Of a DNA stretch of 64,000 bases, positions 48,114 through 58,796 are shown piece by piece (position 1 is the first letter of the stretch; each line of letters begins with the position of its first letter). Below the pieces are notes generated by a model. The model was not told the DNA's origin, did not search any database, and saw only the letters and a program-made list of their open reading frames with translations. This DNA comes from Schlesneria sp. (lineage in GTDB: Bacteria; Planctomycetota; Planctomycetia; Planctomycetales; Planctomycetaceae): NCBI GenBank assembly GCA_028291515.1, contig JAQGHU010000044.1, positions 62,001-126,000 of the forward strand, written 5' to 3'. A program made the translations under genes and the position numbers.

Positions 48114-48573
48114 CATTCCTCTCCGGGAATTCGCTGACTGTCGACGTCGAGCCGAAGTTGGCTTTAAGACGCCATCAGGGGGTGACTCATGAACTGAGCC
48201 GTCTGATGGTTTCTCATGTGTTTTGCAGATCATCAACTGATGATCCTCGTCACACCCAGCGACCACCCGACCTGAACGGTTATGCTGTATGTATCGAGTC
48301 TTTCAGGTCAAAACTTGTGAAAATCTTCCGACTTTACCGATTATGGCGATCAGGTTGTTGACCCTGGTCATTAAATGGAAACAGCGTCTGCGAAAGGGTT
48401 CGCAGACGCTGAGCCATTCATCGGCAGCCAGATCACGGTCAACTGGCCGCCTTGCAGCAGATAGAGCTGACGCTATGTCTTAAAGGTTCTCGAAGCGAGC
48501 TTGTTTGTGGGCCCATGACAGACCGACCGTGTGAAGCGTCGCGTGTCCTCAGGGCAAGCCCCAGGACATCCGA
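48114..48573. other. Intergenic region with one hairpin, no supported gene
   Basis: 460 bp between the unknown envelope protein and the BON protein, both on the minus strand. Apart from the hairpin at 48382-48411, no gene, repeat or promoter could be defined. Confidence 0.5.
48382..48411 (-). terminator. Probable terminator of the BON-protein gene
   Basis: A 13-bp perfect stem (cagcgtctgcgaa / ttcgcagacgctg) with a 4-nt loop. On the minus strand it is followed by tttcc then attt, a weak U-tract, 160 nt after the BON gene stop. Confidence 0.55.
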
Positions 48574-49854
<1,281 letters not shown>

Positions 49855-50487
49855 GGAATGGTTCTCCTTCGATTCCTCGCTGACCGTCTTCGAATCTGCT
49901 GGGACGGGCTCATCCGGCGACAAAACATTCGAGAATGGCATCGAATGGACTTCATCGGAACTCCGGACGACGAATCAGCTGTTTGGTGGACCACATGGTC
50001 CGGCCAGAATTGCCGAGGAGACGGAACTAGTGCTCCGCCAACCCAGGCGCGCTGATTCCCCGTTCCATCTATTCATCGGTCGGGAAAGTCCGAATACACA
50101 AACTATTCTGGTTGTTTCGAGAAAATGAGTTCTAACGAAGAGGCCGGTTGAATCGAGTTCAGCGAATTTCGGGCAGTCAAGATCACCTCACTCCAGCGCC
50201 AATCCACCTGACACGGTTCAGAAATGAAGTGGCTTAAGGTGTTTTTGGGTAATCTGTTATGTGTCTTGATTCGCCGAATTTCGACAGCAGCCCGACCCAT
50301 AGATCCCGACGATCCAATAAGAATCGTTTCCCAAATTCTGCAGACTGCCAACTCGATTTCGCCGTGAAACGCTGCGGCGCTGGTTATCAGCTGCTGGTCG
50401 CAGTATACTCCCGACCCCGATTTACGTGCTGGTCGCGGATCGGTAACGGAAAAGCTGCTCGGGATTTAAAGAGACTCAGGAACGGCG
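49855..50487. other. Intergenic region, nothing definable
   Basis: 633 bp between divergent genes. No long frame, no clear repeat and no hairpin with a U-tract was seen. Promoters for both flanking genes presumably lie here but could not be assigned. Confidence 0.5.
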
Positions 50488-50940
50488 ATGGCTCGTAAAA
50501 CACCCAGTCGATTGGAATTGCGAAAGCAAGCCGAAGCGGTCGAAGCCGCGGGCGGCGAAAAGGGCAGCGAAGAAAAAAAGACGCGCGCTAAGTCGACGAA
50601 GGCGGCCGTCCCTCGCGCGAAACGCACCAAAGAAAAGGTGCAGGCGCGCAAGCGACTGGTTTGGGTCGTCTACAGCGGCAGCATGAAAGAAGAAGGGCGG
50701 TTCGCCTACGACCAGCTGGAAGCGGCTCATGAAAAGATCGAGCAACTGAAGCTGAAGTCCAAGAAGCTGTACTTCATTCAGCCTGTCAAAGAAATCCTCG
50801 GCGAAGGTGGTGTGGTCATCGCCAAGTCGGCAGTGATCGATTTGGATGACGAACCTGTCAAGCCAAAGAAGAAGCCAGTTCGCTCGGAAGATGATGAAGA
50901 AGAGGAAGAAGAAGAGGCGGAGGAGGACGACGACGAGTGA
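50488..50940 (+). CDS. Small charged protein of unknown function (basic N-terminus, acidic C-terminus)
   Basis: 150 residues. Lys/Arg-rich N-terminus (about 1-55), a folded central part (RLVWVVYSGSMKEEGRF, then LYFIQPVKEILGEGGVVIAK), and a tail of nearly pure Asp/Glu. The bipolar charge is reminiscent of nucleic-acid-associated proteins or histone-like factors, but no fold can be named. AGGA sits 6 nt before the ATG. Transcription ends at the hairpin at 50967-51004, shared with the convergent transporter gene. Confidence 0.7.
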   Translation: MARKTPSRLELRKQAEAVEAAGGEKGSEEKKTRAKSTKAAVPRAKRTKEKVQARKRLVWVVYSGSMKEEGRFAYDQLEAAHEKIEQLKLKSKKLYFIQPVKEILGEGGVVIAKSAVIDLDDEPVKPKKKPVRSEDDEEEEEEEAEEDDDE

Positions 50941-50966
50941 TTCGTGTCGTGATTGACCGCAAGAAT

Positions 50967-51004
50967 AAAACGCCCCTGCTTGATGATTCAGGCCGGGGCG
51001 TTTC
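50967..51004. terminator. Bidirectional terminator between convergent genes
   Basis: The stem aaacgcccc / ggggcgttt is followed by cgcttta on the plus strand and preceded by a run of A on the left, so it works in both directions, for the genes at 50488-50940 and 51008-52081. Confidence 0.8.
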
Positions 51005-51007
51005 GCT

Positions 51008-52081
51008 TTATCTGTCGGCATTATTCTCGACCGAGATTGCGGTCACTGGATCCGGATTCAATCGATGATTGCCTCGGCTGGCCAGCCGATCTGCGATCGC
51101 GGAATCCAGTAGTAACTGGCAGGCATGAAAGATCAGTATTGGAAAGGTGATGAACGGCAGGCTGCGTCCATGAGTGATTGCAGGCATTGCCGCCACCAGT
51201 AAACCCACGGGAAGCGTCTTCTGACTTCCCGCGAACAGGGTCGCGATTCGATCTTCGCGAGCGATGCCCGAGAGGCGTCCGCCGATGTGGGCTACTAACA
51301 TCGCGGCGAGATGCACGACCACACAGGCCATTACCAGTGCCACGAATTCGAATCCCGCGGGCCAGACATCGTGATCCTGTAGCCGTCCACCGGCATCGAT
51401 TGCCGCTTTGAAGACGATCAGCAATACCAGGCACTGCGCCAGAATGCCGATCTGAAAACGGTAAGCTTTCGCGATCGGTCCGATCAGCGGCGCGAATCGC
51501 GCGGCTTGGCCGATGATGGTCGGCAGCAAGACAGTACGAGCCAGATTACCAATGACCGGCCACGGATCGATGTCCGCTTCCATCGAGATCGTCCACTTCA
51601 GCCACAGCGGCGTCAGGAAGACCGAAGCGAGATTGGTGACCAGCGTAATCAATAGCGAGATCGCATCGTTCCCCTTGGCCTGTCTCGTCGACACCGAGGC
51701 TGTCGCCAAAGTGCAGGGGACGACCGCCGCTATCATTAACCCCAGCGCGAAGTCGGGCAATGAGAACCACAGCGCGACAGGCCATGCCATCAATGGGATC
51801 AGGCCGATGTTGACGACCGTTCCCCAGACGACAGGGATCGGCGATCGAAACGCCTCCCGCAGGCGACTGCTGTCCAAACTGAACGCCATCAGAAACAGAA
51901 TGGCGATCGTCGTCGGGCCTGGCTGGATTCGGCCCGAGATCGCTTGTTGCCACTCAGCTCCTACCAGCAATCCGTAACCCATTCCGCCGGGAAGCACGAT
52001 CAATAGCGTCAGCAGAAACCACGACTGAACTATCCATCGCATGGAAGAGGCCTGACCGTTGCTCATACCAAGTATCGACAT
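51008..52081 (-). CDS. Bile-acid:sodium symporter (BASS) family transporter, YfeH-like
   Basis: 357 residues with about nine to ten membrane helices. Typical BASS phrases are IAILFLMAFSLDSSRLREA, LMIAAVVPCTLATASVSTRQA and GSQKTLPVGLL (crossover helices). Eukaryotic relatives move bile acids; bacterial members move organic anions such as pantoate or are of unknown substrate. It starts immediately at the stop of the downstream GTPase gene (taa at 52082), so it is translated in series with the GTPase pair. The functional link is unknown. Confidence 0.85.
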   Translation of the reverse strand: MSILGMSNGQASSMRWIVQSWFLLTLLIVLPGGMGYGLLVGAEWQQAISGRIQPGPTTIAILFLMAFSLDSSRLREAFRSPIPVVWGTVVNIGLIPLMAWPVALWFSLPDFALGLMIAAVVPCTLATASVSTRQAKGNDAISLLITLVTNLASVFLTPLWLKWTISMEADIDPWPVIGNLARTVLLPTIIGQAARFAPLIGPIAKAYRFQIGILAQCLVLLIVFKAAIDAGGRLQDHDVWPAGFEFVALVMACVVVHLAAMLVAHIGGRLSGIAREDRIATLFAGSQKTLPVGLLVAAMPAITHGRSLPFITFPILIFHACQLLLDSAIADRLASRGNHRLNPDPVTAISVENNADR

Positions 52082-53872
52082 TTACGCCTTCACCGCACCC
52101 AGTTCGCTGGTGCCGGTATATTGGCTGCGAATCGAATCGATCTTCATCAGGAATGCATCCAGTCGATTTCGTTCCTCGCTGAACTGTCGACAGTCATGCT
52201 CAATCTCGGGGAACAAGCCTGCCCCCATTTTGGCTGCGGCTAATTCACTGGCGAGTTCCTGGACTCGCCGCGTCAGTCCGCTGCGCAGCCGAGCCGTAAA
52301 CATCATGACCAGCAGGGCAGACCACAGCACCAGGAACAGCGCCGCTGGAATGTAGAAGTTCGCTTCCAGATGCGGCTTGCCCAACCAGAAGGTGTCGTAG
52401 AAGAAATTGCGTCCGACTCGATAGAGCAGAAAAGCGGGTAAGCAGGCGAATAAGATTTCAAAACGAAACCGTGTGAACCAGTGCGAGTGCCGCCGCGCTG
52501 TCTCCAGGATCAAATCGTCGATTCGACGAGCCGCATCAGTGATGAATTCGTCCTGCACACCGGCGGCCGCTTGTCGCAACCGGTCGAAGGATTGATCCAT
52601 CAGCATCGAACGCTGCAGGCGTGCGGTATGAACATGTCCCGCGATTACCAATTGAGCTTCGCGCAGATCCGCGTCACTCAGGCTGAGCGTCGCGACATCT
52701 TCCAGTCGTCGATCAGCTTCGCTCGATTTAGATCGAGACGCGAGCCAGCGCGAACCGTGGAACGCGCCAACCAATGCTATCTGGGCTGTCGACTTCGCTC
52801 GCATCAGCGTGTAGGACGCCAGCAGCGCGGCTTGGCTGTGCCAAAGTCGCAAGACCGAAGCGAACGGGCTGTAGCCCCACAACTGAGTGACCTGGCCGAG
52901 CAGTCGTTGCTCCCACAACCCACGACTGACCAGCAGTTCGTCCTGCAGCCGAGCGGCCATGCGCTCGGTGGCGTGCTTGCGTTGATAGATCAGCGCCTGC
53001 TCCAGCTGTTCAACGGCCGGGGCATTCCCGGCAATCGTGTCACGCGCCCGTTCGACCACTTCGTGAACCAGCCCCAGCAGATTGGCTCGTCGAATACGGA
53101 CGCGTTGCGCTGCCGAGAGTTCGCGAAACAGCAAATCGATCAATCGGCCAAACTCACCGGTCGGCCTGACTCCGGCTCGTTGCTCTTGAATGGCTTGTTT
53201 GGAATCGACGAAGAACAAATCGTTCACCGAGTACTTTGCACTCAGTTGCTTGCGCCAGTCGTCGCGAATGTCCTCATCGAGATCGGCGTGAGTCTGAACG
53301 AACACCAATCGACAGCCGCTGGCCGCCTGCAACAGCTCATCGCTGACTTTGGCCGAGCGGTACTTCTGCTGAGTACTGACATACAGCAGCACATCACAGT
53401 ACGGTAGCAGGCGATGCAGTCGGGCGAGGTTACTTTCCGCTGTTTCACCTTCAGTGGTGTCCGGGTCGGGGCAATCGATCAGCACGATGTCGCGTAACAG
53501 CGGTACATCGCGAGTCACGACTTTCAGGTCCGCCAGCGGCAGGTCGTAGGCGGAAAGGTCCGTCTGAGGATGTGCCAGCACGATCGGGTTGGTCGTTGTC
53601 GGACGCTGCCGGCCGGCCATTGTCACTTCTTCGCCGATCAATGCGTTCACCAGTGAACTTTTGCCGACACCCGTGCCGCCAAATGTGGCGACGACCAGCG
53701 GGGCTTCGACGCGAGCGCGCAACGGTTCGATCCGTTGCAGCAGTCGCTTCACCAGCGATTTGCCATGACTGACAGTCTCCCATGGCGATGATGTTGCGGA
53801 CCACGTCGATAACTGCGTCACCAGTTCGTCGATATGCGCCAGCAATTCGAGTTGAGCCAATTCTGTCGTCAT
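52082..53872 (-). CDS. Dynamin-like membrane-associated GTPase (second of a pair)
   Basis: 596 residues. G1 is GGTGVGKSS (65-73), G2 Thr cluster TTT (92-94), G3 DCPDPDT (133-139), and a G4-like QTHADLDED. Long helices follow, then two membrane helices near residues 485-545 (LFACLPAFLLYRV and FYIPAALFLVLWSALLVMMF). The build is that of bacterial dynamin-like proteins, which remodel or tether membranes. The start overlaps the upstream GTPase stop in an ATGA (53869-53872). It shares the phrase TQQKY after the G3 region with its partner, so the two are paralogues. Confidence 0.85.
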   Translation of the reverse strand: MTTELAQLELLAHIDELVTQLSTWSATSSPWETVSHGKSLVKRLLQRIEPLRARVEAPLVVATFGGTGVGKSSLVNALIGEEVTMAGRQRPTTTNPIVLAHPQTDLSAYDLPLADLKVVTRDVPLLRDIVLIDCPDPDTTEGETAESNLARLHRLLPYCDVLLYVSTQQKYRSAKVSDELLQAASGCRLVFVQTHADLDEDIRDDWRKQLSAKYSVNDLFFVDSKQAIQEQRAGVRPTGEFGRLIDLLFRELSAAQRVRIRRANLLGLVHEVVERARDTIAGNAPAVEQLEQALIYQRKHATERMAARLQDELLVSRGLWEQRLLGQVTQLWGYSPFASVLRLWHSQAALLASYTLMRAKSTAQIALVGAFHGSRWLASRSKSSEADRRLEDVATLSLSDADLREAQLVIAGHVHTARLQRSMLMDQSFDRLRQAAAGVQDEFITDAARRIDDLILETARRHSHWFTRFRFEILFACLPAFLLYRVGRNFFYDTFWLGKPHLEANFYIPAALFLVLWSALLVMMFTARLRSGLTRRVQELASELAAAKMGAGLFPEIEHDCRQFSEERNRLDAFLMKIDSIRSQYTGTSELGAVKA

Positions 53873-55779
53873 GACTCGATCTCTCCCATGCGGCGCGTCA
53901 GATCTTGTAGCAGTCGCGCCGTCTCGTGGAACGGGGGCGATTCGGCCACGGTGGCTCCGGCTTCCAATTCGGCCAGCAGTCCACCCAGCAAGTGTTGCTT
54001 CAACTGATCCAGCAGCCAGACTTCGCGTCGTTGAGTGAACTTTCCTTGCAGACGGAGCAGGGATGCTTTGGCCTGTCCCAGCATTCCCGTCGCCGCATCC
54101 ACAGCCGCTTCACCGGCGACCGTGGTGGCAGCGACAGCCGAGGCATCGACGGCCATATGAGTCAGCGTGTGAGTCGCAGCGTTCACCAGAAAGTGCTCCG
54201 CCCCGACACCGCCGCTGAGGGCGAATCCTACAGTGAAGACCGGGCGAAACACTGCGGTGGCTCCGTCGACTTTTCGCAGTAAGTCGAACAGCGGCTGGCG
54301 CTCAGTCCGCAGCCACTCCATCTCGGTGCTGACGAGTTCATGAATCAGTCCCTCGAAATCGAACTGGTCATGCTCTTGCTGCAGGCGACTTAGCAGGGCT
54401 TCGCATGACGTGCCTGAGAGCAAGTGGTTCAATCGCGCTGTCAGCAATGGATTGTTGAGCGTCGTGATGATGTGCAACTGCTCGTACAGTTGCTGTAGCA
54501 CTCGCACGATCGCCGCCCACTCCTGCTTGCGATACGCACTGATCGGCTCGACGGCGGTGTGGCCAAGGCGCGATCGAACGGCTTGCCAGCCCGTTCTTAC
54601 GGCGCCGCCAATTCGTCCGTAGAACCCATGAATTCCGGCGGTCCAGGCTTCGCGGTGGTTTCGCCACCAGGCCCACATGTCGTTGATGATCAGTGAATTC
54701 GGCGGCGTCGGCCAGTCGGCGTTCTGGACCATGCTGCGTCGCAGGAAGACTCCGGCAGCATCGCGAAACTGCTGGCCTTGCGAGCGAATCTGTTCCAGAT
54801 AAGCAGGGGCTCCGCTTCGACTGTCGAGGACGAACTGCAACGATCCGCGCAGGGTTCGCAGTTTGATCTCTGCGAATCGTAGTCGCGAGAGAACTTCCGA
54901 TAGTGAACCGCGTTGGGTCAGTTGCGGACCCGTCGTTCCTTGCCATTCGCGTTCTTCGAACTCGAGGGCGATGGCTTCGGCGGCTTTGCGATTGTTCGGA
55001 GCGAGGTAGACGTATTCCGGCTTCAGGCCCGTTTCGCTGCAGAAGGTGTTCAACCAGACTGGCCAGTACTCTTCGTCGTCGGGCAATTCGACCTGATTGA
55101 AGACAATGATCGCGGCTTTGTCTTCGGTTGCGGCTTTGCGAAAGAACTGTTTGACCGCGGCGTCGTTGTACTTCTGTTGAGTCAGCACCGCGACCAGCAC
55201 ATCCGCCGCCTGGCGAACGGCGTCGGCTCGTTGCCAGTTGATGGGGGCATCGCTATCGACGTCGGGAGTGTCGAGGATCACCAGGTTGTCGGGGACTCGT
55301 TCGTGCGACCGCCAGAACAGGCAGTTTTCGGGGATGCTCTGCAGAGCTTCATCACCGCCTGCCCAGGGACGCAGCTCAAATGAGGGGAACAGCGTCTGCA
55401 GATCGTGAGTCTCAGTGAACTGCTCGGGGACCAGGCAAACAGGGTGTTTGGTGCCGGAAGCTAGCGGGCTGCTGGCGCTTGCTCGAAAGCCTGCGATGTG
55501 ATTGAACACGACACTCTTGCCGATGTTCGTGCCGCCCACAACCGCCACGATCAGGTAGGCACCGTCTTGAAGTTGTGGGAGCAACTTTCGTTGTAAGAGG
55601 TCGAACCATTCCCGACCGGCGAGGGCTGGCAGTTGCAGGGCAACAGCGGCGTTCTCCAGCTTCGACAAGGAGGCTGCCAGCTGTTGAACCAGTCCGCCAA
55701 GTTCCTGCAGCGCACCACTCGAAGGGCTGGTTTGCATCGGTACGACATCGCGAAGACCATCAGCCACGAGTGATTCCAC
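53869..55779 (-). CDS. Dynamin-like GTPase (first of a pair)
   Basis: 636 residues with a GTG start. G1 is GGTNIGKS (82-89), G3 DTPDVDS (170-176), and G4 NQVE (228-231) in place of NKxD. The C-terminal half is helical, with a hydrophobic Ala-rich part (about 510-590: FTVGFALSGGVGAEHFLV and VDASAVAATTVAGEAAVDAA) that may enter the membrane. Pairs of dynamin-like GTPases that form hetero-oligomers are known in bacteria. It is the first gene of a three-gene operon with the second GTPase and the BASS transporter. Confidence 0.83.
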   Translation of the reverse strand: MESLVADGLRDVVPMQTSPSSGALQELGGLVQQLAASLSKLENAAVALQLPALAGREWFDLLQRKLLPQLQDGAYLIVAVVGGTNIGKSVVFNHIAGFRASASSPLASGTKHPVCLVPEQFTETHDLQTLFPSFELRPWAGGDEALQSIPENCLFWRSHERVPDNLVILDTPDVDSDAPINWQRADAVRQAADVLVAVLTQQKYNDAAVKQFFRKAATEDKAAIIVFNQVELPDDEEYWPVWLNTFCSETGLKPEYVYLAPNNRKAAEAIALEFEEREWQGTTGPQLTQRGSLSEVLSRLRFAEIKLRTLRGSLQFVLDSRSGAPAYLEQIRSQGQQFRDAAGVFLRRSMVQNADWPTPPNSLIINDMWAWWRNHREAWTAGIHGFYGRIGGAVRTGWQAVRSRLGHTAVEPISAYRKQEWAAIVRVLQQLYEQLHIITTLNNPLLTARLNHLLSGTSCEALLSRLQQEHDQFDFEGLIHELVSTEMEWLRTERQPLFDLLRKVDGATAVFRPVFTVGFALSGGVGAEHFLVNAATHTLTHMAVDASAVAATTVAGEAAVDAATGMLGQAKASLLRLQGKFTQRREVWLLDQLKQHLLGGLLAELEAGATVAESPPFHETARLLQDLTRRMGEIES

Positions 55780-55832
55780 AATAGTGCTGACTGTCGAATC
55801 TCACTGTCATTGGAACGCGAGGGGAGAAGAGA

Positions 55833-55928
55833 TTTGAAACACAGAGGCACAGAGGAAACAGAGATAAGAAAGATTCATTTATCATCTCTCATTTTCCTCT
55901 GTGTTTCTCTGTGCCTCTGTGTTTCAAA
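55833..55928. repeat. Palindromic repeat of the 'acacagaggcacagagg' family
   Basis: Arms tttgaaacacagaggcacag and ctgtgcctctgtgtttcaaa form a hairpin of about 35 bp per arm. Nearly identical to the outer arms at 29076-29251. It separates the GTPase operon from the glucose-dehydrogenase-like gene and may work as a terminator for the latter. Confidence 0.85.
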
Positions 55929-55948
55929 AACTCTTCTGTTGTTTGCAA

Positions 55949-57073
55949 TTATTGCGAGACGTTGACGAAGACCTTCAACGCGTCTTTGTCTTCGACCAGC
56001 AGTCGCATCATTTCTTTGTAGTTGTCCAAGCCATCGACAGGGTTGGTCAGGATTCGTTCAGTCACGCCGGGGTAGGTCAGTTCGCCGTGCGACAGGGCTT
56101 GGATCCCTTGCTCGAAGTGGCTGCGATTGCCGTTCACGCTGGAGACCAGCAGTTTGTTGCCTAGCACCCATTCAAGGTTGATCTTCGCGGCATCGATCTC
56201 GACCTTATGACTGCCGCCGGTGATACTGGTCCAGACTAGGGCTCCGTTCAGGTTCAGAACTTCCATCGATCGGAAGCAGGCTTCGGCATTGCCGGTGCAT
56301 TCGAAGATGATGTCCGGACGACCGACCTTCTTAGCCAAGTCATGCAACGAGGTCTGCTTCGTGCTGATATATTTCGCGCCATAGGCTTCGGCGATCTCGG
56401 ACTTGCGATGCGGACCTGGCTTGGTGGCGAGGGTGTACACGTCCAGACCGCGCAGTCGCAGCATCATGGTCGCCAGTAGCCCGATTTGGCCCGAACCCAT
56501 GACGAAGGCCAGTTTCGGTTTCCAGACCTGCAGACGCTGCTGAGCCAGAAAAACCTGTTCGAGGGCCTTGGCACAGACGCTGGCGGGTTCGGAGAGAACA
56601 CCCAGATGCTTCAGCTTGACGGGAACGTGGACCATGTATTCGGCGTCGTCGACGAAGTACTCGGTCATATAACCGTGGCACAGGTTGATGCCGCGTTCGT
56701 AATAGACTTCTTCGCTGGTGATGTCGTTGCGTCCGATTTTGTCGAACAGCGACCCGCCCGGTCGGCGAACGGTGCAGGAAACATAGTTGCCGACCTTGAA
56801 CTCGGTCACCTTATCGCCGATCTCGACGACCTGACCGAAGCTCTCGTGGCCGATGACCAGATGTTCACCACCCGGAGGTGCGTTTCCGTAGAGTGCTTCG
56901 TTGATTTCCCGGTCGGTCGCGTCGACGCCGATTTGCAAGGTTTTCACCAGCACGGCGCGGCCTTCAGGGATCTTCGTCACATGCGGATGTGGCTGATCAT
57001 TCAGCTTGGGCTGAGGGATTTCGCGGAGGTGGACGCTGTTTGGCTTACCAGGCAGAACGGCAACGGCTTTCAT
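55949..57073 (-). CDS. Zinc-dependent glucose/aldose 1-dehydrogenase-like (medium-chain dehydrogenase)
   Basis: 374 residues of the MDR superfamily. The zinc-site region reads [10 protein letters not shown] with Asp where most alcohol dehydrogenases have Cys, then [10 protein letters not shown] supplying His-Glu; this Asp variant is typical of the archaeal glucose dehydrogenase group. The Rossmann turn is [12 protein letters not shown]. It probably oxidises glucose or a similar aldose with NAD(P), the first step of a non-phosphorylating sugar route, but the sugar is inferred. No other gene of such a route is nearby. Confidence 0.85.
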   Translation of the reverse strand: MKAVAVLPGKPNSVHLREIPQPKLNDQPHPHVTKIPEGRAVLVKTLQIGVDATDREINEALYGNAPPGGEHLVIGHESFGQVVEIGDKVTEFKVGNYVSCTVRRPGGSLFDKIGRNDITSEEVYYERGINLCHGYMTEYFVDDAEYMVHVPVKLKHLGVLSEPASVCAKALEQVFLAQQRLQVWKPKLAFVMGSGQIGLLATMMLRLRGLDVYTLATKPGPHRKSEIAEAYGAKYISTKQTSLHDLAKKVGRPDIIFECTGNAEACFRSMEVLNLNGALVWTSITGGSHKVEIDAAKINLEWVLGNKLLVSSVNGNRSHFEQGIQALSHGELTYPGVTERILTNPVDGLDNYKEMMRLLVEDKDALKVFVNVSQ

Positions 57074-57318
57074 GGTGCATCGCTTACGGAGAAGACGGAA
57101 ACGGACTTTTCCAGCGGGACGGAAACGAAGCCCAAAGTGTATCCGACTAGGCGGCGTGTCACCACGAATGGGGCGTGTCAGGGGGAGGGGAATTGCAAAT
57201 TGCGAAGTGCAAATTGAAAAGTGAAAATTGATGAATCAGGAGGAGTGGAGGGTGGCTGAGGGCGAAGGGCTGAGGGCCAAGCGACGGAATGCATTCGACA
57301 TCGCCTTGTCTGACGCTC

Positions 57319-57449
57319 GTCATTCCCGCGAAGGCGGGAATCCAGCGATCTGTCAGGGAGCGATATCGGGGATCATCTGACAGGATGTCCGCGGCTGGAC
57401 GGGGGAGTCCAACGCCCTTTCTCTGGATTTCCGCCTTCGCGGGAATGAC
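57319..57449. mobile_element. MITE-like inverted-repeat element (copy 2)
   Basis: 131 bp bounded by gtcattcccgcgaaggcggg and cccgccttcgcgggaatgac-type arms. The same arm class, arm size and total length as copy 1 (43600-43731), but a different core sequence. Confidence 0.8.
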
Positions 57450-57647
57450 GGCATGGTGGTCGCGCATGACACAACTGCGCAGATGTTTAGGTTGAGGCAG
57501 TGCCCTCGGCGTCTCGAACCTTACGAAATGGCAGAATTTGTCAGTCCATGGCAGGGTTTTGCGGGGGTACCCGATTTTGTCAGCGAGATGTCTAGCGGGA
57601 TTTCGTGATTGGGGGTGTAGCGCCTGACACATGGATCTGCCTCCAAC

Positions 57648-57698
57648 AAAAAACGGCCACACGTGTCGACCGGTTTGGGGTCAACAGGTGTGGCCGTT
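57648..57698 (-). terminator. Minus-strand terminator with no protein gene upstream
   Basis: An 11-bp perfect stem (aacggccacac / gtgtggccgtt) is followed, on the minus strand, by six T. The plus strand has no U-tract. The nearest upstream minus-strand protein gene would have to start beyond 57700, and none is supported; see the candidate RNA at 57648-57862. Confidence 0.75.
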
Positions 57699-57862
57699 GG
57701 TTACGGTCCACTGAAATCTCGTTACATATTGATTGCGTCGTTATGCCATTTCGGGGTGCGCGGAGCTAGATGGTGTTTTGCCTATTTCGGCAATTTGCGG
57801 TGAAAATGTCCGGCGAGGGCCTCGTCGGACCTTCAGATGAGCCGCACTGCGTGGCATGTCAT
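57648..57862 (-). ncRNA. Candidate small RNA (minus strand), unconfirmed
   Basis: Between operator-like repeats (57870-57908) and the terminator (57648-57698), the minus strand carries a second palindrome (gtccggcgagg / cctcgtcggac, 57808-57830). A transcript of about 200 nt with two hairpins would fit. There is no promoter that I can pin down and no known RNA family that I recognise. Confidence 0.3.
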
Positions 57863-57869
57863 TGACAGA

Positions 57870-57908
57870 TTTTGACACCCACGGACAATTTTTGACATTG
57901 GGGGACAA
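57870..57908. promoter_or_regulatory. Tandem operator-like repeats, unit TTTTGACA-N5-GGACAA
   Basis: Two units start exactly 20 bp apart (57870 and 57890). Each reads ttttgaca, five variable bases, ggacaa, and is an imperfect palindrome. Spacing of two helical turns suggests binding of a dimeric regulator on one face of the DNA. Confidence 0.55.
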
Positions 57909-58162
57909 AATCGGCCTGTTTTCGGCAGTTTTCCTCAAAAAAGTGCGTGTTTTGTGACAACGCCATCTTGAGAGCGTTCCCAAGGATTCGTCATCGCTTC
58001 GAACCCGATCCAAGCAGGGGCAAGGCGCAGGGAAGAGATGAACCACGGAATACAGTGAAAGCACGAAAATAGGAGAGGATGTGGACTGCGAATCGGACGA
58101 ATTCACACGAATCAAGAACAGCGGCGATCATTTCGGAATGTGAATGCCAAGTGGGTTGTCGA

Positions 58163-58208
58163 CTTGACCCCCGGTCGGTGGCGGTTCAGTGTGTTGGCGT
58201 GTTGATCG
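58163..58208 (+). repeat. Repeat A, copy 1
   Basis: Text of the type cttgacc...ggtggcggttcagtgtg followed by ttggcgtgttgatcg. It is followed by a hairpin (gtgttgatc / gatcaacac, 58199-58235). Other copies: 59584, 60017, 61795. Confidence 0.75.
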
Positions 58209-58276
58209 ACTGAGTAGCCAGGGCTGGATCAACACCAGCCGTCGAAAATAAAATGCCACTGATCAAAGGCACGACC

Positions 58277-58666
58277 ATGGACGTCAAGACTGTGATATCC
58301 GACGCGTCAGATGAATGTCGTTTTCAAATCGATAGTAAGGGACGAGGCATTGACCACTGCTGGTTTCAACTGATTCTAATTGCGTCCGCCGCTATATGGG
58401 CGGTCGGTTGCGAATCTTCCGATATACAACGAGCGCAGCCAAAAGGGACTCTCGCTGGCGGTGTAGATGCAAGTTACTTTGTCGATATCGACGGCGCATT
58501 GTTTGTTACGGAACGTAGCGCCATGATCGAGAAGGGGCGTCGTGATGGCACACTCAAAGCGCAGGATCCGACCGTCAAAATCATTAGATTTGACAATACG
58601 GATGCTGTCGTGGAGATAGACGGTGAGACCTTAGATGCAAGACGTATGCAGCCGACAACGAAATAA
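58277..58666 (+). CDS. Small membrane-anchored protein of unknown function
   Basis: 129 residues from the ATG at 58277 (AAAGG 7 nt upstream); an ATG at 58253 adds eight. One hydrophobic helix (FQLILIASAAIWAVG, with a Cys after it) is followed by a soluble part with ASYFVDIDGALFVTERSAM and VKIIRFDNTDAVVEIDGETL. No family is recognised. First ORF of the small-ORF cluster. Confidence 0.5.
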   Translation: MDVKTVISDASDECRFQIDSKGRGIDHCWFQLILIASAAIWAVGCESSDIQRAQPKGTLAGGVDASYFVDIDGALFVTERSAMIEKGRRDGTLKAQDPTVKIIRFDNTDAVVEIDGETLDARRMQPTTK

Positions 58667-58670
58667 CGGG

Positions 58671-58745
58671 CGGTGAGTGTTACACAGACGCAGTTCCTGA
58701 ATCGACTGTGGGTGACGAAGCGTCGACCGCGGCCACACCGCTGAA
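58671..58745 (+). repeat. Repeat B, copy 1
   Basis: About 75 bp including cgactgtgggtgacgaagcg and an internal dyad (gacgaagcgtc). A diverged copy lies at 60893-60970. Confidence 0.75.
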
Positions 58746-58796
58746 GTACACAGAAAATATTGTATCCCATTACAGTTTGGTGGAGCAGTCATTGCG

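Larger units (their letters stand above)
57074..58276. other. Long intergenic region with a MITE-like element, a hairpin terminator and operator-like repeats
   Basis: 1203 bp with no supported protein gene on either strand. Contents from left: MITE-like element 57319-57449; AATTTGTCAG and GATTTTGTCAG at 57535 and 57573; minus-strand terminator 57648-57698; palindrome 57808-57830; tandem 19-nt repeats 57870-57908; 'ccacggaat' family text near 58040; and a copy of repeat A at 58163. This is the densest non-coding stretch in the window. Confidence 0.6.

Noticed and set aside
57741-58115. Minus-strand frame of 124 residues over the operator-like repeats
   Set aside because: It has no ribosome-binding site or domain text and would be built largely from intergenic repeats; the non-coding RNA reading fits the terminator better.
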